A stretch of DNA of 64,000 bases from JAJDAT01 sp964570665 (lineage in GTDB: Bacteria; Nitrospinota; Nitrospinia; Nitrospinales; JAJDAT01), in the NCBI GenBank assembly GCA_964570665.1, contig CAZMZH010000002.1, forward strand, positions 383,069-447,068, in the 5' to 3' direction. The first letter of the stretch is position 1. Each line of letters starts with the position of its first letter. The translations under genes were made by a program, and so were the position numbers. The notes beneath the pieces were generated by a model. That model was given only the letters and a program-made list of their open reading frames with translations, made no database searches and was not told where the DNA came from. Below, piece after piece: positions 53,897 through 62,411 of the stretch.

Positions 53897-54244
53897 TTAG
53901 ATTTCCTCCCGTTCTCGTTGAGAATCAAGAATTTTCCTTCTTAATTTCAAAGCGGAATTTAAATCCTTAACAATGGCTTCTTTTGCGTCTGGAAAGTAAA
54001 TTTTTCCGTTAATTTCTTCTAACGATCGTTCTTCTAAAATTTTTGCGAATGCTTCGTCAACGAACACTCGAGACATTTTGACAATGCCTTCGAAAGAAAT
54101 GACTATTTTTTCGTATTTGTCCCAATTACTAATAATCATTTCACGAACGTTATCTGCTCCCGTTTCCCCATCATCAGAAGTCCTGCCTTCCGGGGTTTGA
54201 GTTTTTACAATTTGGTAAACGCTAAACCGAAGTTCTTTTTCCAT
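53897..54244 (-). CDS. STAS-like DUF4325 protein
   Basis: 115 aa, start taken at the ATG 54242-54244, where AAGGGA lies 6 bp upstream, rather than the GTG 18 bp further up. Residues DKYEKIVISFEGIVKMSRVFVDEAFAKIL match DUF4325, a STAS-like fold of antisigma-antagonist type. No Ser corresponding to the phospho-switch is obvious. Predicted cytoplasmic. It lies next to the cyclophilin pair on the same strand but with a 127-bp gap. Confidence 0.7.
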   Translation of the reverse strand: MEKELRFSVYQIVKTQTPEGRTSDDGETGADNVREMIISNWDKYEKIVISFEGIVKMSRVFVDEAFAKILEERSLEEINGKIYFPDAKEAIVKDLNSALKLRRKILDSQREREEI

Positions 54245-54370
54245 AATTTTTCCCTTGCCCACATTTACAGCGCTTCAATAAAAATTTAAGCTTGTTATCG
54301 CCGATTCTTATAAACAGGAAACGGCGATAGCAAAACTTTATAACTTGGAACTTTAAAAGATAACTTTTAA

Positions 54371-54871
54371 TTAACGGACTTCAATCTTGATAGAATTTAT
54401 TACCATAGGTTCGATTGGGTTATCTCTATCGTCTCGTTTAGTATTGACGATTTCGTCCGCAACATCCATTCCGGAAGTTACTTCTCCAAAAGCGGAATAT
54501 TGACCGTCAAGAAAAAATGAATCTTTTACCATAATAAAAAATTGCGATCCGGCGCTATTGGGATCTTGAGATCTAGCCATCGACAAGATACCTCGATGAT
54601 GTTTCACATCGTTAAATTCTGCGTCGATAGCGTAGCCGGGTCCTCCCGTTCCATGTGAAGAACGGTCGTCGCTTTTTGAATTAGGATCGCCTCCTTGGAT
54701 CATAAAACCCGGGATTACTCGATGGAATTTGGTTCCATCATAAAACCCTTTTTGAGCTAGTTCCTGAAAGTTAGCGACATGGTTAGGAGCTTTATCTTCA
54801 AAAAACTTGATTTCAATAGTACCCTTTGTGGTTTCAAGTATAGCAATTTCTTGGCCTGAATCTTCGGTCAT
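54371..54871 (-). CDS. cyclophilin-type peptidyl-prolyl isomerase, cytoplasmic
   Basis: 166 aa cyclophilin (CsaA-type PpiB). Core residues include FHRVIPGFMIQGGD, GTGGPGYAIDAEF and MARSQDPNSAGSQFFIMV, with the catalytic Arg in HRVIPGF. No signal peptide. It catalyses cis/trans proline isomerisation in cytoplasmic folding. It is a close paralogue of the exported protein encoded 18 bp upstream, and the two share long near-identical DNA stretches, so this is a tandem duplication with a split in location. Confidence 0.93.
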   Translation of the reverse strand: MTEDSGQEIAILETTKGTIEIKFFEDKAPNHVANFQELAQKGFYDGTKFHRVIPGFMIQGGDPNSKSDDRSSHGTGGPGYAIDAEFNDVKHHRGILSMARSQDPNSAGSQFFIMVKDSFFLDGQYSAFGEVTSGMDVADEIVNTKRDDRDNPIEPMVINSIKIEVR

Positions 54872-54889
54872 GATTTCCTCTTAATAAGT

Positions 54890-55444
54890 TTATTTTTTTG
54901 CAATTTTGATGGATTTGATGGTGATTTTTTTAAGTGGATTGTCGCTTCTATCGCGATCTACAGCAACAATTCGATCGGCAACTTCCATCCCTTGAATTAC
55001 TTTGCCGAAAACAGTGTAATTATGGTCTAAAAAAAGTGAATCTTTTACAACAATAAAAAATTGCGATCCGGCGCTATTTGGATCTTGGGATCTAGCCATC
55101 GAAAGAATTCCGCGTTTATGCGGAATATCGTTGAACTCGGCTTTTATGGAATATCCAGGACCGCCTGTGCCGTCGTTCCTTCGGTCGTCATCTTTGCTAT
55201 TAGGATCGCCGCCTTGAATCATAAATCCTGGAATCACTCTATGAAAAGTGGTTCCGTCATAGAAACCTTTATTCGCCAGCTTTTTGAAATTTTTGACGTG
55301 ACCTGGAGCTTTATCTCTAAAAAATTCTATCTTAATAGTTCCTAAAGTCGTGTCCAAAACTGCGATGTCGTTGGCATATGATTGGGTTGTGCTCATTAAC
55401 ACTAAAAAAATTACTAACAAAAAATAGCGGCCCAATTTTCGCAT
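54890..55444 (-). CDS. cyclophilin-type peptidyl-prolyl isomerase, exported
   Basis: 184 aa from the ATG at 55442-55444, which has AAGGAG 7 bp upstream on the coding strand; an in-frame extension continues to 55540 without such a site. Signal peptide MRKLGRYFLLVIFLVLMSTT (cleavage about SYA-ND, 24). The cyclophilin domain shows FHRVIPGFMIQGGD, GTGGPGYSIKAEF and MARSQDPNSAGSQFFIVV. It would assist folding in the periplasm. Its downstream neighbour encodes the cytoplasmic counterpart. Confidence 0.93.
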   Translation of the reverse strand: MRKLGRYFLLVIFLVLMSTTQSYANDIAVLDTTLGTIKIEFFRDKAPGHVKNFKKLANKGFYDGTTFHRVIPGFMIQGGDPNSKDDDRRNDGTGGPGYSIKAEFNDIPHKRGILSMARSQDPNSAGSQFFIVVKDSLFLDHNYTVFGKVIQGMEVADRIVAVDRDRSDNPLKKITIKSIKIAKK

Positions 55445-55562
55445 AAAATCTCCTTGTAGATTTAGATAATGTGTTGCCAGGAAATAAGGAAGTTTAGATT
55501 GGCAAACAGGGGTAGATAAAAATTTTAAAGAATAGGACAATGATTGTCAAACGGTTAAATAT

Positions 55563-57680
55563 TTGAATATTTCATTAATTAAAGGGAGTTTAATAGTTTC
55601 CTTGTTTTTCATAAATTTAAAGCAAAGTTTTATTTTTTTGAACTATTTGCTTTCCGCTCTTGGTATTGCTTGTTTATTTTTCAGCGAAGTGTTCCCAAAC
55701 GGTATCTATCTTGGTTTGTATTTTGCCTTATCGATTTGTTTCTATTACGAATCTAAAGGCCAAATCCCTTTAGAACCTCCTGTCCAATTATCAATTTGGA
55801 AAATTGGAGTGGCGTTTTTTGTCATTTTTTATCTTCTCGGGAACTTCCAAGTCCTTCCTATTTTAGTTTCTTTTTTAACTTTAATTATGTTTCTTAAGTT
55901 GGTATTTAAAACTGAATTAAACGACTACTTATATGGTTATTTGATTGGCATTGTTTATCTGCTAATAGGCGCTATTTATGCGAAAGGTTTGTCTTTCGGA
56001 TTCCTGTTTTTAAGTTTTTATTTGATTCTTTGCTGGGTATTAATTCTTTACAACTTAGTAGTCAGAAAAATTGGAAGCGGCGCTACTCCTAGTAAACTCC
56101 GATTAGCGGGTCTCGATGAAAAAATTGAATGGCCTCTTTTTAGCCTTGCGGGAGGTTTAGTTTTTGGGAGTCTAGCTTTAACGGTAATAATTTTTGTTAG
56201 TTTTCCCAGAGTAGAATTAGGATTATTTTCTATTGGTTCAAATTCTCATCCACTAACAGGTTTTTCGGAAAAAGTAACGTTAGGTGAGGTGGGAAGCATT
56301 AAAGAAAATGTTGATGTGGTGATGAGGGTCGAATTTTCTCAAGATGGGAAAAAAATTCGCCCAGACACTAAATTTTTATGGCGTGGAGTTGCGCTAGACT
56401 TTTATGACGGAAAATCATGGGGATCCACTGCGGGAGTAGATTGGCAAATGAAAAAAAATCATCCTAAATCTGGTTTAGATTTATTTGCGCCTTCATCTTC
56501 CGTGAAGTTGTTTAAACAGGAAATATTCATGGAACCATTTGATTCCGATGTTGTTTTTACAAATGGAATTCCTATTAATATTAATGGATCTTTTCGAGGG
56601 CTGGAGTTAGATCGCAATTTTGTTTTGAGAACTATAAATCAAGTGTATGGACCTAAAAAATTTGTGATAACTGCTGAAATGAATTCTCCACTTAAGAGTT
56701 ATGTTAATCCGGAACCATATAGGTACGACGACCAAGCATTAAAACGTTTTTTGCAATTACCTCCTTTGAGCCCTGAAATTAAACGATTAGCGGAATCATT
56801 AGCTAGCTCTGGAGAATTAAGTTTTGAAAAAGCCGATAAAATTTTAAATTATTTAAAGACAGAGTTTGGTTATTCCCTTGAAATGGTAAAGGAAACTGAG
56901 TTATCCGGATTAGACGAATTTCTATTCGTCCGTAAAAAAGGTCATTGCGAATACTTTGCTTCTGCAATGGCAATTTTACTCCGATTACAAGGTATACCCA
57001 CCAAACTGGTGAATGGTTTTGTTGGAACTGAATGGAATGATTTGGGCAATTATATGGTTATTCGGCAAAAACATGCTCATTCTTGGGTTGAAGCCTATTT
57101 TCCTGGGTATGGATGGAAAGTTTACGATCCAACCCCTCCAGACCCAATGGCTATGCCTAAAAAACTTAATTTATTTTCCTCATATATGGATGTGCTTCGA
57201 CTAAATTGGCAACGTTATGTTATTCGTTATTCTTTTAAAGATCAGGTACGTCTTGCTTCTTTTATTGGATCAGAAGGCAAAAGTTTGAAAGAAAAATTAA
57301 AAAGTATTCGCCCGCCAAGTTGGGATGATATTGAGCAAGTATATAAAGACCATGCCAATTTGATTTTAGTTTTAATTTGGTTTTTTGTTATGTATAAGTT
57401 CTTCTTTACTTTTTCTTTTTCGCATTTAAGCCGTAAATGGAAGAGTGAGTTTCCTATATTGCTATACAAAAAGCTAATAGCTCGACTAGAACGTTCTGGT
57501 TTTACTAAAAAACCTGAATGGACCCACCGCGAATTTTTAAAAAACCTTAAAGGCCTTCCTCTAGAAAAATTTGATGTAGCGGAAGAAGTTATTCGCGCTT
57601 ATGAGAAAACTCGTTTTTCTTCTGTCACCCTGAGAGATAAAGAAAAGAAAGAACTTTGGGTAAAAATTCAAAAAATTTAA
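55563..57680 (+). CDS. TgpA-type transglutaminase-like membrane protein
   Basis: 705 aa. The first ~215 residues hold six or seven transmembrane helices (DUF3488-like), followed by a large extracytoplasmic region with the transglutaminase core: catalytic C462 (KKGHCEYFASAMAILLR), H506 (HAHSWVEAYF) and the Asp of VYDPTPPD. A later helix (about 600-620) and the C-terminal DUF4129-type tail complete the TgpA layout. The start codon TTG at 55563 is weak and a later TTG is possible. TgpA genes often adjoin MoxR AAA and DUF58 genes, absent here. Likely a cysteine-protease or cross-linking enzyme outside the cytoplasm. Confidence 0.88.
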   Translation: MNISLIKGSLIVSLFFINLKQSFIFLNYLLSALGIACLFFSEVFPNGIYLGLYFALSICFYYESKGQIPLEPPVQLSIWKIGVAFFVIFYLLGNFQVLPILVSFLTLIMFLKLVFKTELNDYLYGYLIGIVYLLIGAIYAKGLSFGFLFLSFYLILCWVLILYNLVVRKIGSGATPSKLRLAGLDEKIEWPLFSLAGGLVFGSLALTVIIFVSFPRVELGLFSIGSNSHPLTGFSEKVTLGEVGSIKENVDVVMRVEFSQDGKKIRPDTKFLWRGVALDFYDGKSWGSTAGVDWQMKKNHPKSGLDLFAPSSSVKLFKQEIFMEPFDSDVVFTNGIPININGSFRGLELDRNFVLRTINQVYGPKKFVITAEMNSPLKSYVNPEPYRYDDQALKRFLQLPPLSPEIKRLAESLASSGELSFEKADKILNYLKTEFGYSLEMVKETELSGLDEFLFVRKKGHCEYFASAMAILLRLQGIPTKLVNGFVGTEWNDLGNYMVIRQKHAHSWVEAYFPGYGWKVYDPTPPDPMAMPKKLNLFSSYMDVLRLNWQRYVIRYSFKDQVRLASFIGSEGKSLKEKLKSIRPPSWDDIEQVYKDHANLILVLIWFFVMYKFFFTFSFSHLSRKWKSEFPILLYKKLIARLERSGFTKKPEWTHREFLKNLKGLPLEKFDVAEEVIRAYEKTRFSSVTLRDKEKKELWVKIQKI

Positions 57681-57898
57681 TTGAAACTTTTTTAGAAATT
57701 AAAACCTTAGAGTAATATCAAAAATAATGTTTTTGGGATTCGCGCTAAGGCAGTTGACAGATTCTATGGTTTCGGAAATAATCGGGAATACCTCAATGAA
57801 ATCGTATTTTCCAAATCTGGTTTTAGGTAATGAGTAAAAAAAGAGCGCATTCAGCGTAAAGCTATACCCCTTTTCAAATATCCTACTTTGGGTTTTAT

Positions 57899-59014
57899 AT
57901 GGACAACTATTGGGAGAGATTCAAGACTCCATTTCTATGTTTTGGCGGCTTTTCTGGAGTCGGAAAAACTACTTTATTGTCAAAACTAATTAAAAAGTTT
58001 AAAGACGATGGCGTTCGGGTGGGGTATTACAAGCATGACTCTCATCGTTTCGTTATGGATAAGGAAGGAAAAGATACTCAGATATGCGCTCAAGCTGGCG
58101 CTGAAATCGTAGTGATCAACGACCCTAGGCACTTTGCTATTATAGGCGACGATAATTTTAAAAAAATCACAATAACTCATGCCTTAGAACAATGCGATTG
58201 CATTTTAATAGAGGGTTATAAACAATCTCCTTTTAATAAAATTGTTTTTCTTGATAAAAATGGAGATATGCCCATTTCCCCAGAAACGCCCAATATAAAA
58301 GCTTTCATACATCAAGGAAAAATTTCGAATTCCTTCGATTCTAGGCTCTTGACTTTTCATCGGGAAGATATCGATCCCATTTACGATTTTGTAAAAAAAC
58401 ATTTTCAAAGTTGCGCTAGCGAAGTCTATGGAGCTGTTTTTGTCGGAGGACAGAGCAGTCGTATGGGACGCCCAAAGTTTTCCTTAGAATATAATGGGAC
58501 AACAGAACCACAAAGAATGACCAAAATTTTATCAAACTTTTGCGAAAAAGTTGTATTGTCGGCGCGGTCAGACCTAGATATGGGAGATTTGCCCGAAATG
58601 ATTCAATGCGAGCGAGTCAACGACGATCATACTGGCCTGGGACCCGTTGGGGGGTTAGCTACATTAATGAGCCGGTTTCCGGATAAGGCTTTCTTAATTA
58701 CCGCTTGTGATTTACCTTTATTAGACGAAGAAAGTTTTTCGCATCTTATAAAAAACCGGAATCCTTTGAAATACGGCACCTGCTTTATTAAAAAAGGTCG
58801 TCATGGTTTTGAGCCTATGTGCGCAATATATGAACCCAAATTCATATATCCCTTATTCGAAGCAATGTCTAGTCGAGAGCTATCGCTTTCAAGGATTATT
58901 AGGGAGTTACCGTTTCAACATATAGTTATACCTGAAGGTGAAAGATTTCGTTTTTCAAATGTAAATCATCCTGAAGAATATGAGGCTGCCTGTTTGAAAC
59001 GTGGGATAAAATAA
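57899..59014 (+). CDS. mobBA: MobB-MobA fusion (molybdopterin-guanine dinucleotide synthesis)
   Basis: 371 aa. Residues 1-165 are MobB, a GTP-binding accessory (Walker A GFSGVGKTTLL, residues 17-27; KHDSHRF). From about 178 to 371 is MobA, a guanylyltransferase that attaches GMP to molybdopterin (GGQSSRMGRPK from 183; GLGPVGGLATL; ITACDLPLLDEE). Fusion of the two is known in some bacteria. The bis-MGD product would suit DMSO-reductase-family enzymes such as a nitrite oxidoreductase or nitrate reductase. moeA follows 91 bp downstream. Confidence 0.92.
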   Translation: MDNYWERFKTPFLCFGGFSGVGKTTLLSKLIKKFKDDGVRVGYYKHDSHRFVMDKEGKDTQICAQAGAEIVVINDPRHFAIIGDDNFKKITITHALEQCDCILIEGYKQSPFNKIVFLDKNGDMPISPETPNIKAFIHQGKISNSFDSRLLTFHREDIDPIYDFVKKHFQSCASEVYGAVFVGGQSSRMGRPKFSLEYNGTTEPQRMTKILSNFCEKVVLSARSDLDMGDLPEMIQCERVNDDHTGLGPVGGLATLMSRFPDKAFLITACDLPLLDEESFSHLIKNRNPLKYGTCFIKKGRHGFEPMCAIYEPKFIYPLFEAMSSRELSLSRIIRELPFQHIVIPEGERFRFSNVNHPEEYEAACLKRGIK

Positions 59015-59105
59015 ATTGGAAAACATTCTTAAAGTTAAACTTTTGTTTGACGCTAAAATTTCACAGATTAATCAATAAATAAAGCATAAAAAGAGGGAGC
59101 AAGAA

Positions 59106-60314
59106 ATGATAGAGGTTCATGAAGCATTGGAAGTTATTCTTTCCAAAATTCATTTTAAGGGTATTGAAAAGGTTCCCATCGACCAAGCGTTAGGACGTAT
59201 TCTTTGTGAAGATATAATTGCCCGTCGTCCGAATCCACCTTTGGATAATTCCGCTATGGATGGGTACGCTTTAATAGCTTCGGACATTAAAAATGCGACT
59301 CCCGAAAATCCAGTTGAATTAACGATTTCCGATGAGATTGCGGCAGGAGCAATGGGAACGGTGGAAGTAAAGCCAGGTTATGCTTCTCGTATCATGACAG
59401 GCGCCCCAATCCCTGCTGGAGCCAATGCGGTTTTGATGCAAGAGGATACTGATAAAAATGGGGATCGGATTCTAGTTAAAGACATGGCCGAAGTTGGCGA
59501 GAATATTCGACTGGCAGGCGAAGATGTTGCCTCTGGCGAAACGGTTATTTCAAAGGGATGTTTAATTGAACCCGCTCATATTGGAATAATGGGGGTCGTT
59601 GGAAGATCCCAAATTTATGTGAGCCAACGTCCTACGGTTGCTATTATTTCAACGGGAGACGAGATTAAAGATCTAGACGAAATACCCACCGGTTCTTGTA
59701 TATATAATAGCAACGGTTATATGCTAGCCGCACAAATTCGCTCAGCTGGCGCAATTCCTGTTTATTTGGGAATTGCGCCAGATATTGAGAAAGATTTGTT
59801 GGAAAAATTTGAAACAGCTATCAAATGCGACGTAGTAGTTTCTTCTGGAGGCGTATCTGTGGGCGATTACGATTTAGTTAAGGCTAGTTTAAAAAAGTTG
59901 GGGCATGAGATGGCTTTTTGGAAAGTGGCTATGAAGCCGGGAAAGCCGTTGGCATTTGGGCTCATTGGAGGCAAACCAATATTTGGACTGCCAGGTAACC
60001 CAGTTTCGTCTTTTGTATCTTTTGAGCAGTTTGCTCGCCCTTCAATAAAGAAAATTTTAGGTTTTTCAAGTTTGTCGCCAAAAACGGTCCAAGCTCGATT
60101 AACTAAGACTGTGACCAAAAAACCTGGGCGCCTCCACTTTTTAAGCTCCCGCTTAGATTTTGAAAATGGTGAAACTACTGTGACTCCTAACGAAGAACAG
60201 GGTTCTGGTATTTTAAAATCTTTGGTTACTGCAAACGGTTTAATGATTTTTCCTAAAGATTCTTCGGAAATGAGGGAAGGAGACCAAGCTTTAGTTCAAG
60301 TTTTATATAATTAA
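59106..60314 (+). CDS. moeA: molybdopterin molybdenumtransferase
   Basis: 402 aa cytoplasmic enzyme that inserts molybdate into adenylated molybdopterin. Motifs: NSAMDGYALIAS, GSCIYNSNGYMLAAQI, VVSSGGVSVGDYDLVK and GLPGNPVSSFVSFE. A strong SD, GAGGGAG, lies before ATG. The length matches MoeA (about 400). Inside the gene at 59746-59781 there is a perfect 13-bp inverted repeat. moeA and the MobB-MobA gene upstream are consecutive on the plus strand. Confidence 0.96.
   Translation: MIEVHEALEVILSKIHFKGIEKVPIDQALGRILCEDIIARRPNPPLDNSAMDGYALIASDIKNATPENPVELTISDEIAAGAMGTVEVKPGYASRIMTGAPIPAGANAVLMQEDTDKNGDRILVKDMAEVGENIRLAGEDVASGETVISKGCLIEPAHIGIMGVVGRSQIYVSQRPTVAIISTGDEIKDLDEIPTGSCIYNSNGYMLAAQIRSAGAIPVYLGIAPDIEKDLLEKFETAIKCDVVVSSGGVSVGDYDLVKASLKKLGHEMAFWKVAMKPGKPLAFGLIGGKPIFGLPGNPVSSFVSFEQFARPSIKKILGFSSLSPKTVQARLTKTVTKKPGRLHFLSSRLDFENGETTVTPNEEQGSGILKSLVTANGLMIFPKDSSEMREGDQALVQVLYN
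59746..59781. repeat. perfect 13-bp inverted repeat inside moeA
   Basis: Arms CTGGCGCAATTCC (59746-59758) and its exact complement (59769-59781) with a 10-nt loop. No T-tract follows, so it is not an intrinsic terminator. It may form a stem in the mRNA or be chance; it encodes the AGAIPVYLGIAPD segment. Confidence 0.6.
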
Positions 60315-60346
60315 AAACAAAAAAAATGATGTAATTGCCATAAAAT

Positions 60347-60374
60347 TTGTTAAAATATGATTTAACTTTATAAT
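60347..60374 (+). promoter_or_regulatory. sigma70-like promoter upstream of the FG-GAP protein gene
   Basis: TTGTTA (60347-60352), 16-bp spacer, TATAAT (60369-60374). Transcription from here would give a leader of about 30 nt to the ATG at 60411 but only about 9 nt to the TTG at 60390, which supports the ATG as start. Consensus match only. Confidence 0.45.
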
Positions 60375-60410
60375 CGTTATAAATGAAATTTGGTTTTTGA
60401 TCGTATAGAT

Positions 60411-62228
60411 ATGACTATTTTTCGATATTTCTTGATCCTAGGGCTTTTATTTTTTGCGCCGATTTTAAGTTTTGCGGGACAAACTGAAAAAGCGTTAGAT
60501 CGAGTTGTTGGGCAAATTGAAGAAAGTTTTCCCTTCGTAGAAGGCTTAGTGATAGCCGTTAAAAATGGGGAAATTATTCTTGACTTGAAAGAGGGTCATC
60601 CAGTTAAGGTTGGCGACCGTCTGCGTTTATTTCGTTATGGGGATGAGCTGACCCACCCATCCTCAGGGAAAAAAATGGGACGAATGGAAAGTAGGTTGGG
60701 GGAGATTGAATTGATTGAGGTAGGGGCCAACTTTTCTAGAGCTTTACCCTTGAGCCCGGCCATTAAAGCCGTTAAAGGCGATGGTGTTCGAGCGAGATTT
60801 AAAAGTATTTCCTTGCTAACCGCTACGCGAAATAAAGTTAAACCGGGTAGCGAATTGGAAATTTTAATTTCTCGTTTAGAGCAAGCTTTTAAAAGTAATC
60901 CCAGATTTGCCATTCCTGCTTTTGATTTAGAGCTTTGGTTGTTAGAAAGCGGAATTAATCGGGAAAATTTAGTTAAGGCAAATGTTTTAGGCCAACTAAA
61001 GAATAAAGCTGGAGTGGATTTTGTTTTATTCCCTAGAGTTCAAAAAGTAAAAGGACGATCCACCCTTCAGTATAGGCTATTGGCAACTGATAGTGGAGAC
61101 GAGGTGAAGCAGGCTAGGGTTTTGTTGGGTTCAGTTACTAGAACGGCAAAATCTAAACGAAAAATTCGAGAGCAAAAAGTCCAAACAAGCTTTGCCGCTG
61201 ATACCGGTAATGTTCAATTTATAGGCAAACAAACGTTTCCTTTTGAGATCGTAGACTTTGACATTGGCGATATCAATGGCGATGGGACAAAAGAAGTTGT
61301 TATGGTCGATTCTTATAGGGTAATGATCTACCGGATTGAAGGGGATGGCCTCAAGCGTATTGCCAGTGTCGCCACCAAGGAAAGGGTGAATCAATTCTTA
61401 TCAGTCGACGTAGGCGATATCAATGGTAATGGCAAGGACGAGATATTTATTACAAATAAATATTCAGATACTCTTGGTTCGTTTGTATTAGAGCTAGAGA
61501 ATAAAAAATTAAAGAAAAAATGGAAAGAAGTTGAGCATTATTTTCGAATTATTAAGCCTTTTGGGCAAAAACCAGAATTATTAGCCCAAGACACGGGATA
61601 TCGCAATCCTTTTGAAGATGGCATAAGCATTATCAAATACAAAGATGGCCAATATAGGCCTATAAGGACCTTAAGCACAGATTTTGGAAGAAATAGAAAG
61701 GTAATCCTTTACGGCTTAACAAGGGCCGATATTAATCTGGATAAAAATATTGAGACAATAATGCTTGACAAGGATTATCATTTACGGGTATATTCTCCGA
61801 CGGGCAATTTGCTTATAAAGTCAGATGAATATTATGGGCACGACCCGCGTTTGATCGACATTGGTGTTGTTCGGCAGGTTTCTGATTTAGAGGTGCAAGG
61901 CCAACCTGTAAGATTTCGAGGTCGGGTGCTTTTAGAGAGTTATGGAGATAAGCGGTTTATTTTGATTCCAAAGAATCACACCTTTGGAGGGGGGTTGCTA
62001 TCTAACCTAGTTTTGGTGAATAATAGCAACTTAGAGATTCTAGGGATTGAAAAAGACGGATTTGAAAAGGTAGCTGAAACTAAAAAGCAAAAAGGTTATC
62101 TAGCCGCTTTCCAGGTTGCCAGTTTTCCTGAGAAGAAAAGAAAGAATATTTATGTCGCCACCGTTGAGAAGGGGGGGCTGACATCAGACACAGTTAGTTC
62201 CATTTTTACGTATCATTGGACTCTTTAA
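60411..62228 (+). CDS. exported FG-GAP/VCBS-repeat protein
   Basis: 605 aa from the ATG at 60411; an upstream in-frame TTG at 60390 is less likely given the promoter. Signal peptide: FRYFLILGLLFFAPILSFA. An N-terminal beta domain of about 100 residues follows (IAVKNGEIILDLKEGHPVKVGDRLRLFRYG, like FlgT/LysM-adjacent carriers), then an FG-GAP propeller with FDIGDINGDGTKEVVMVD, VDVGDINGNGKDEIFITN and ADINLDKNIETIMLD. Probably periplasmic or outer-surface. It precedes the porin gene, so it may be part of the same envelope unit. Confidence 0.85.
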   Translation: MTIFRYFLILGLLFFAPILSFAGQTEKALDRVVGQIEESFPFVEGLVIAVKNGEIILDLKEGHPVKVGDRLRLFRYGDELTHPSSGKKMGRMESRLGEIELIEVGANFSRALPLSPAIKAVKGDGVRARFKSISLLTATRNKVKPGSELEILISRLEQAFKSNPRFAIPAFDLELWLLESGINRENLVKANVLGQLKNKAGVDFVLFPRVQKVKGRSTLQYRLLATDSGDEVKQARVLLGSVTRTAKSKRKIREQKVQTSFAADTGNVQFIGKQTFPFEIVDFDIGDINGDGTKEVVMVDSYRVMIYRIEGDGLKRIASVATKERVNQFLSVDVGDINGNGKDEIFITNKYSDTLGSFVLELENKKLKKKWKEVEHYFRIIKPFGQKPELLAQDTGYRNPFEDGISIIKYKDGQYRPIRTLSTDFGRNRKVILYGLTRADINLDKNIETIMLDKDYHLRVYSPTGNLLIKSDEYYGHDPRLIDIGVVRQVSDLEVQGQPVRFRGRVLLESYGDKRFILIPKNHTFGGGLLSNLVLVNNSNLEILGIEKDGFEKVAETKKQKGYLAAFQVASFPEKKRKNIYVATVEKGGLTSDTVSSIFTYHWTL

Positions 62229-62411
62229 ACGATTTGTAAGGTTAAATGGCAGGTTGGAGAATAGGAGGTGATTGATAGATTTAGAGCAGCAGCTGTCGAT
62301 CTGTTTCGCGAGAAAATATAAGGGTTAATTCGTCAATTTAATATTATTTACTATAGTTAGTTGGATTTCTTACTTAAAAGCCCTATTAAGGACAACAATG
62401 GAGGAGGTAGC

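Noticed and set aside
57681..57898. Possible molybdenum-cofactor riboswitch before mobBA
   Set aside because: Region has no clear match to the conserved Moco RNA core by eye; covariance search (Infernal with the MOCO_RNA_motif) would decide.
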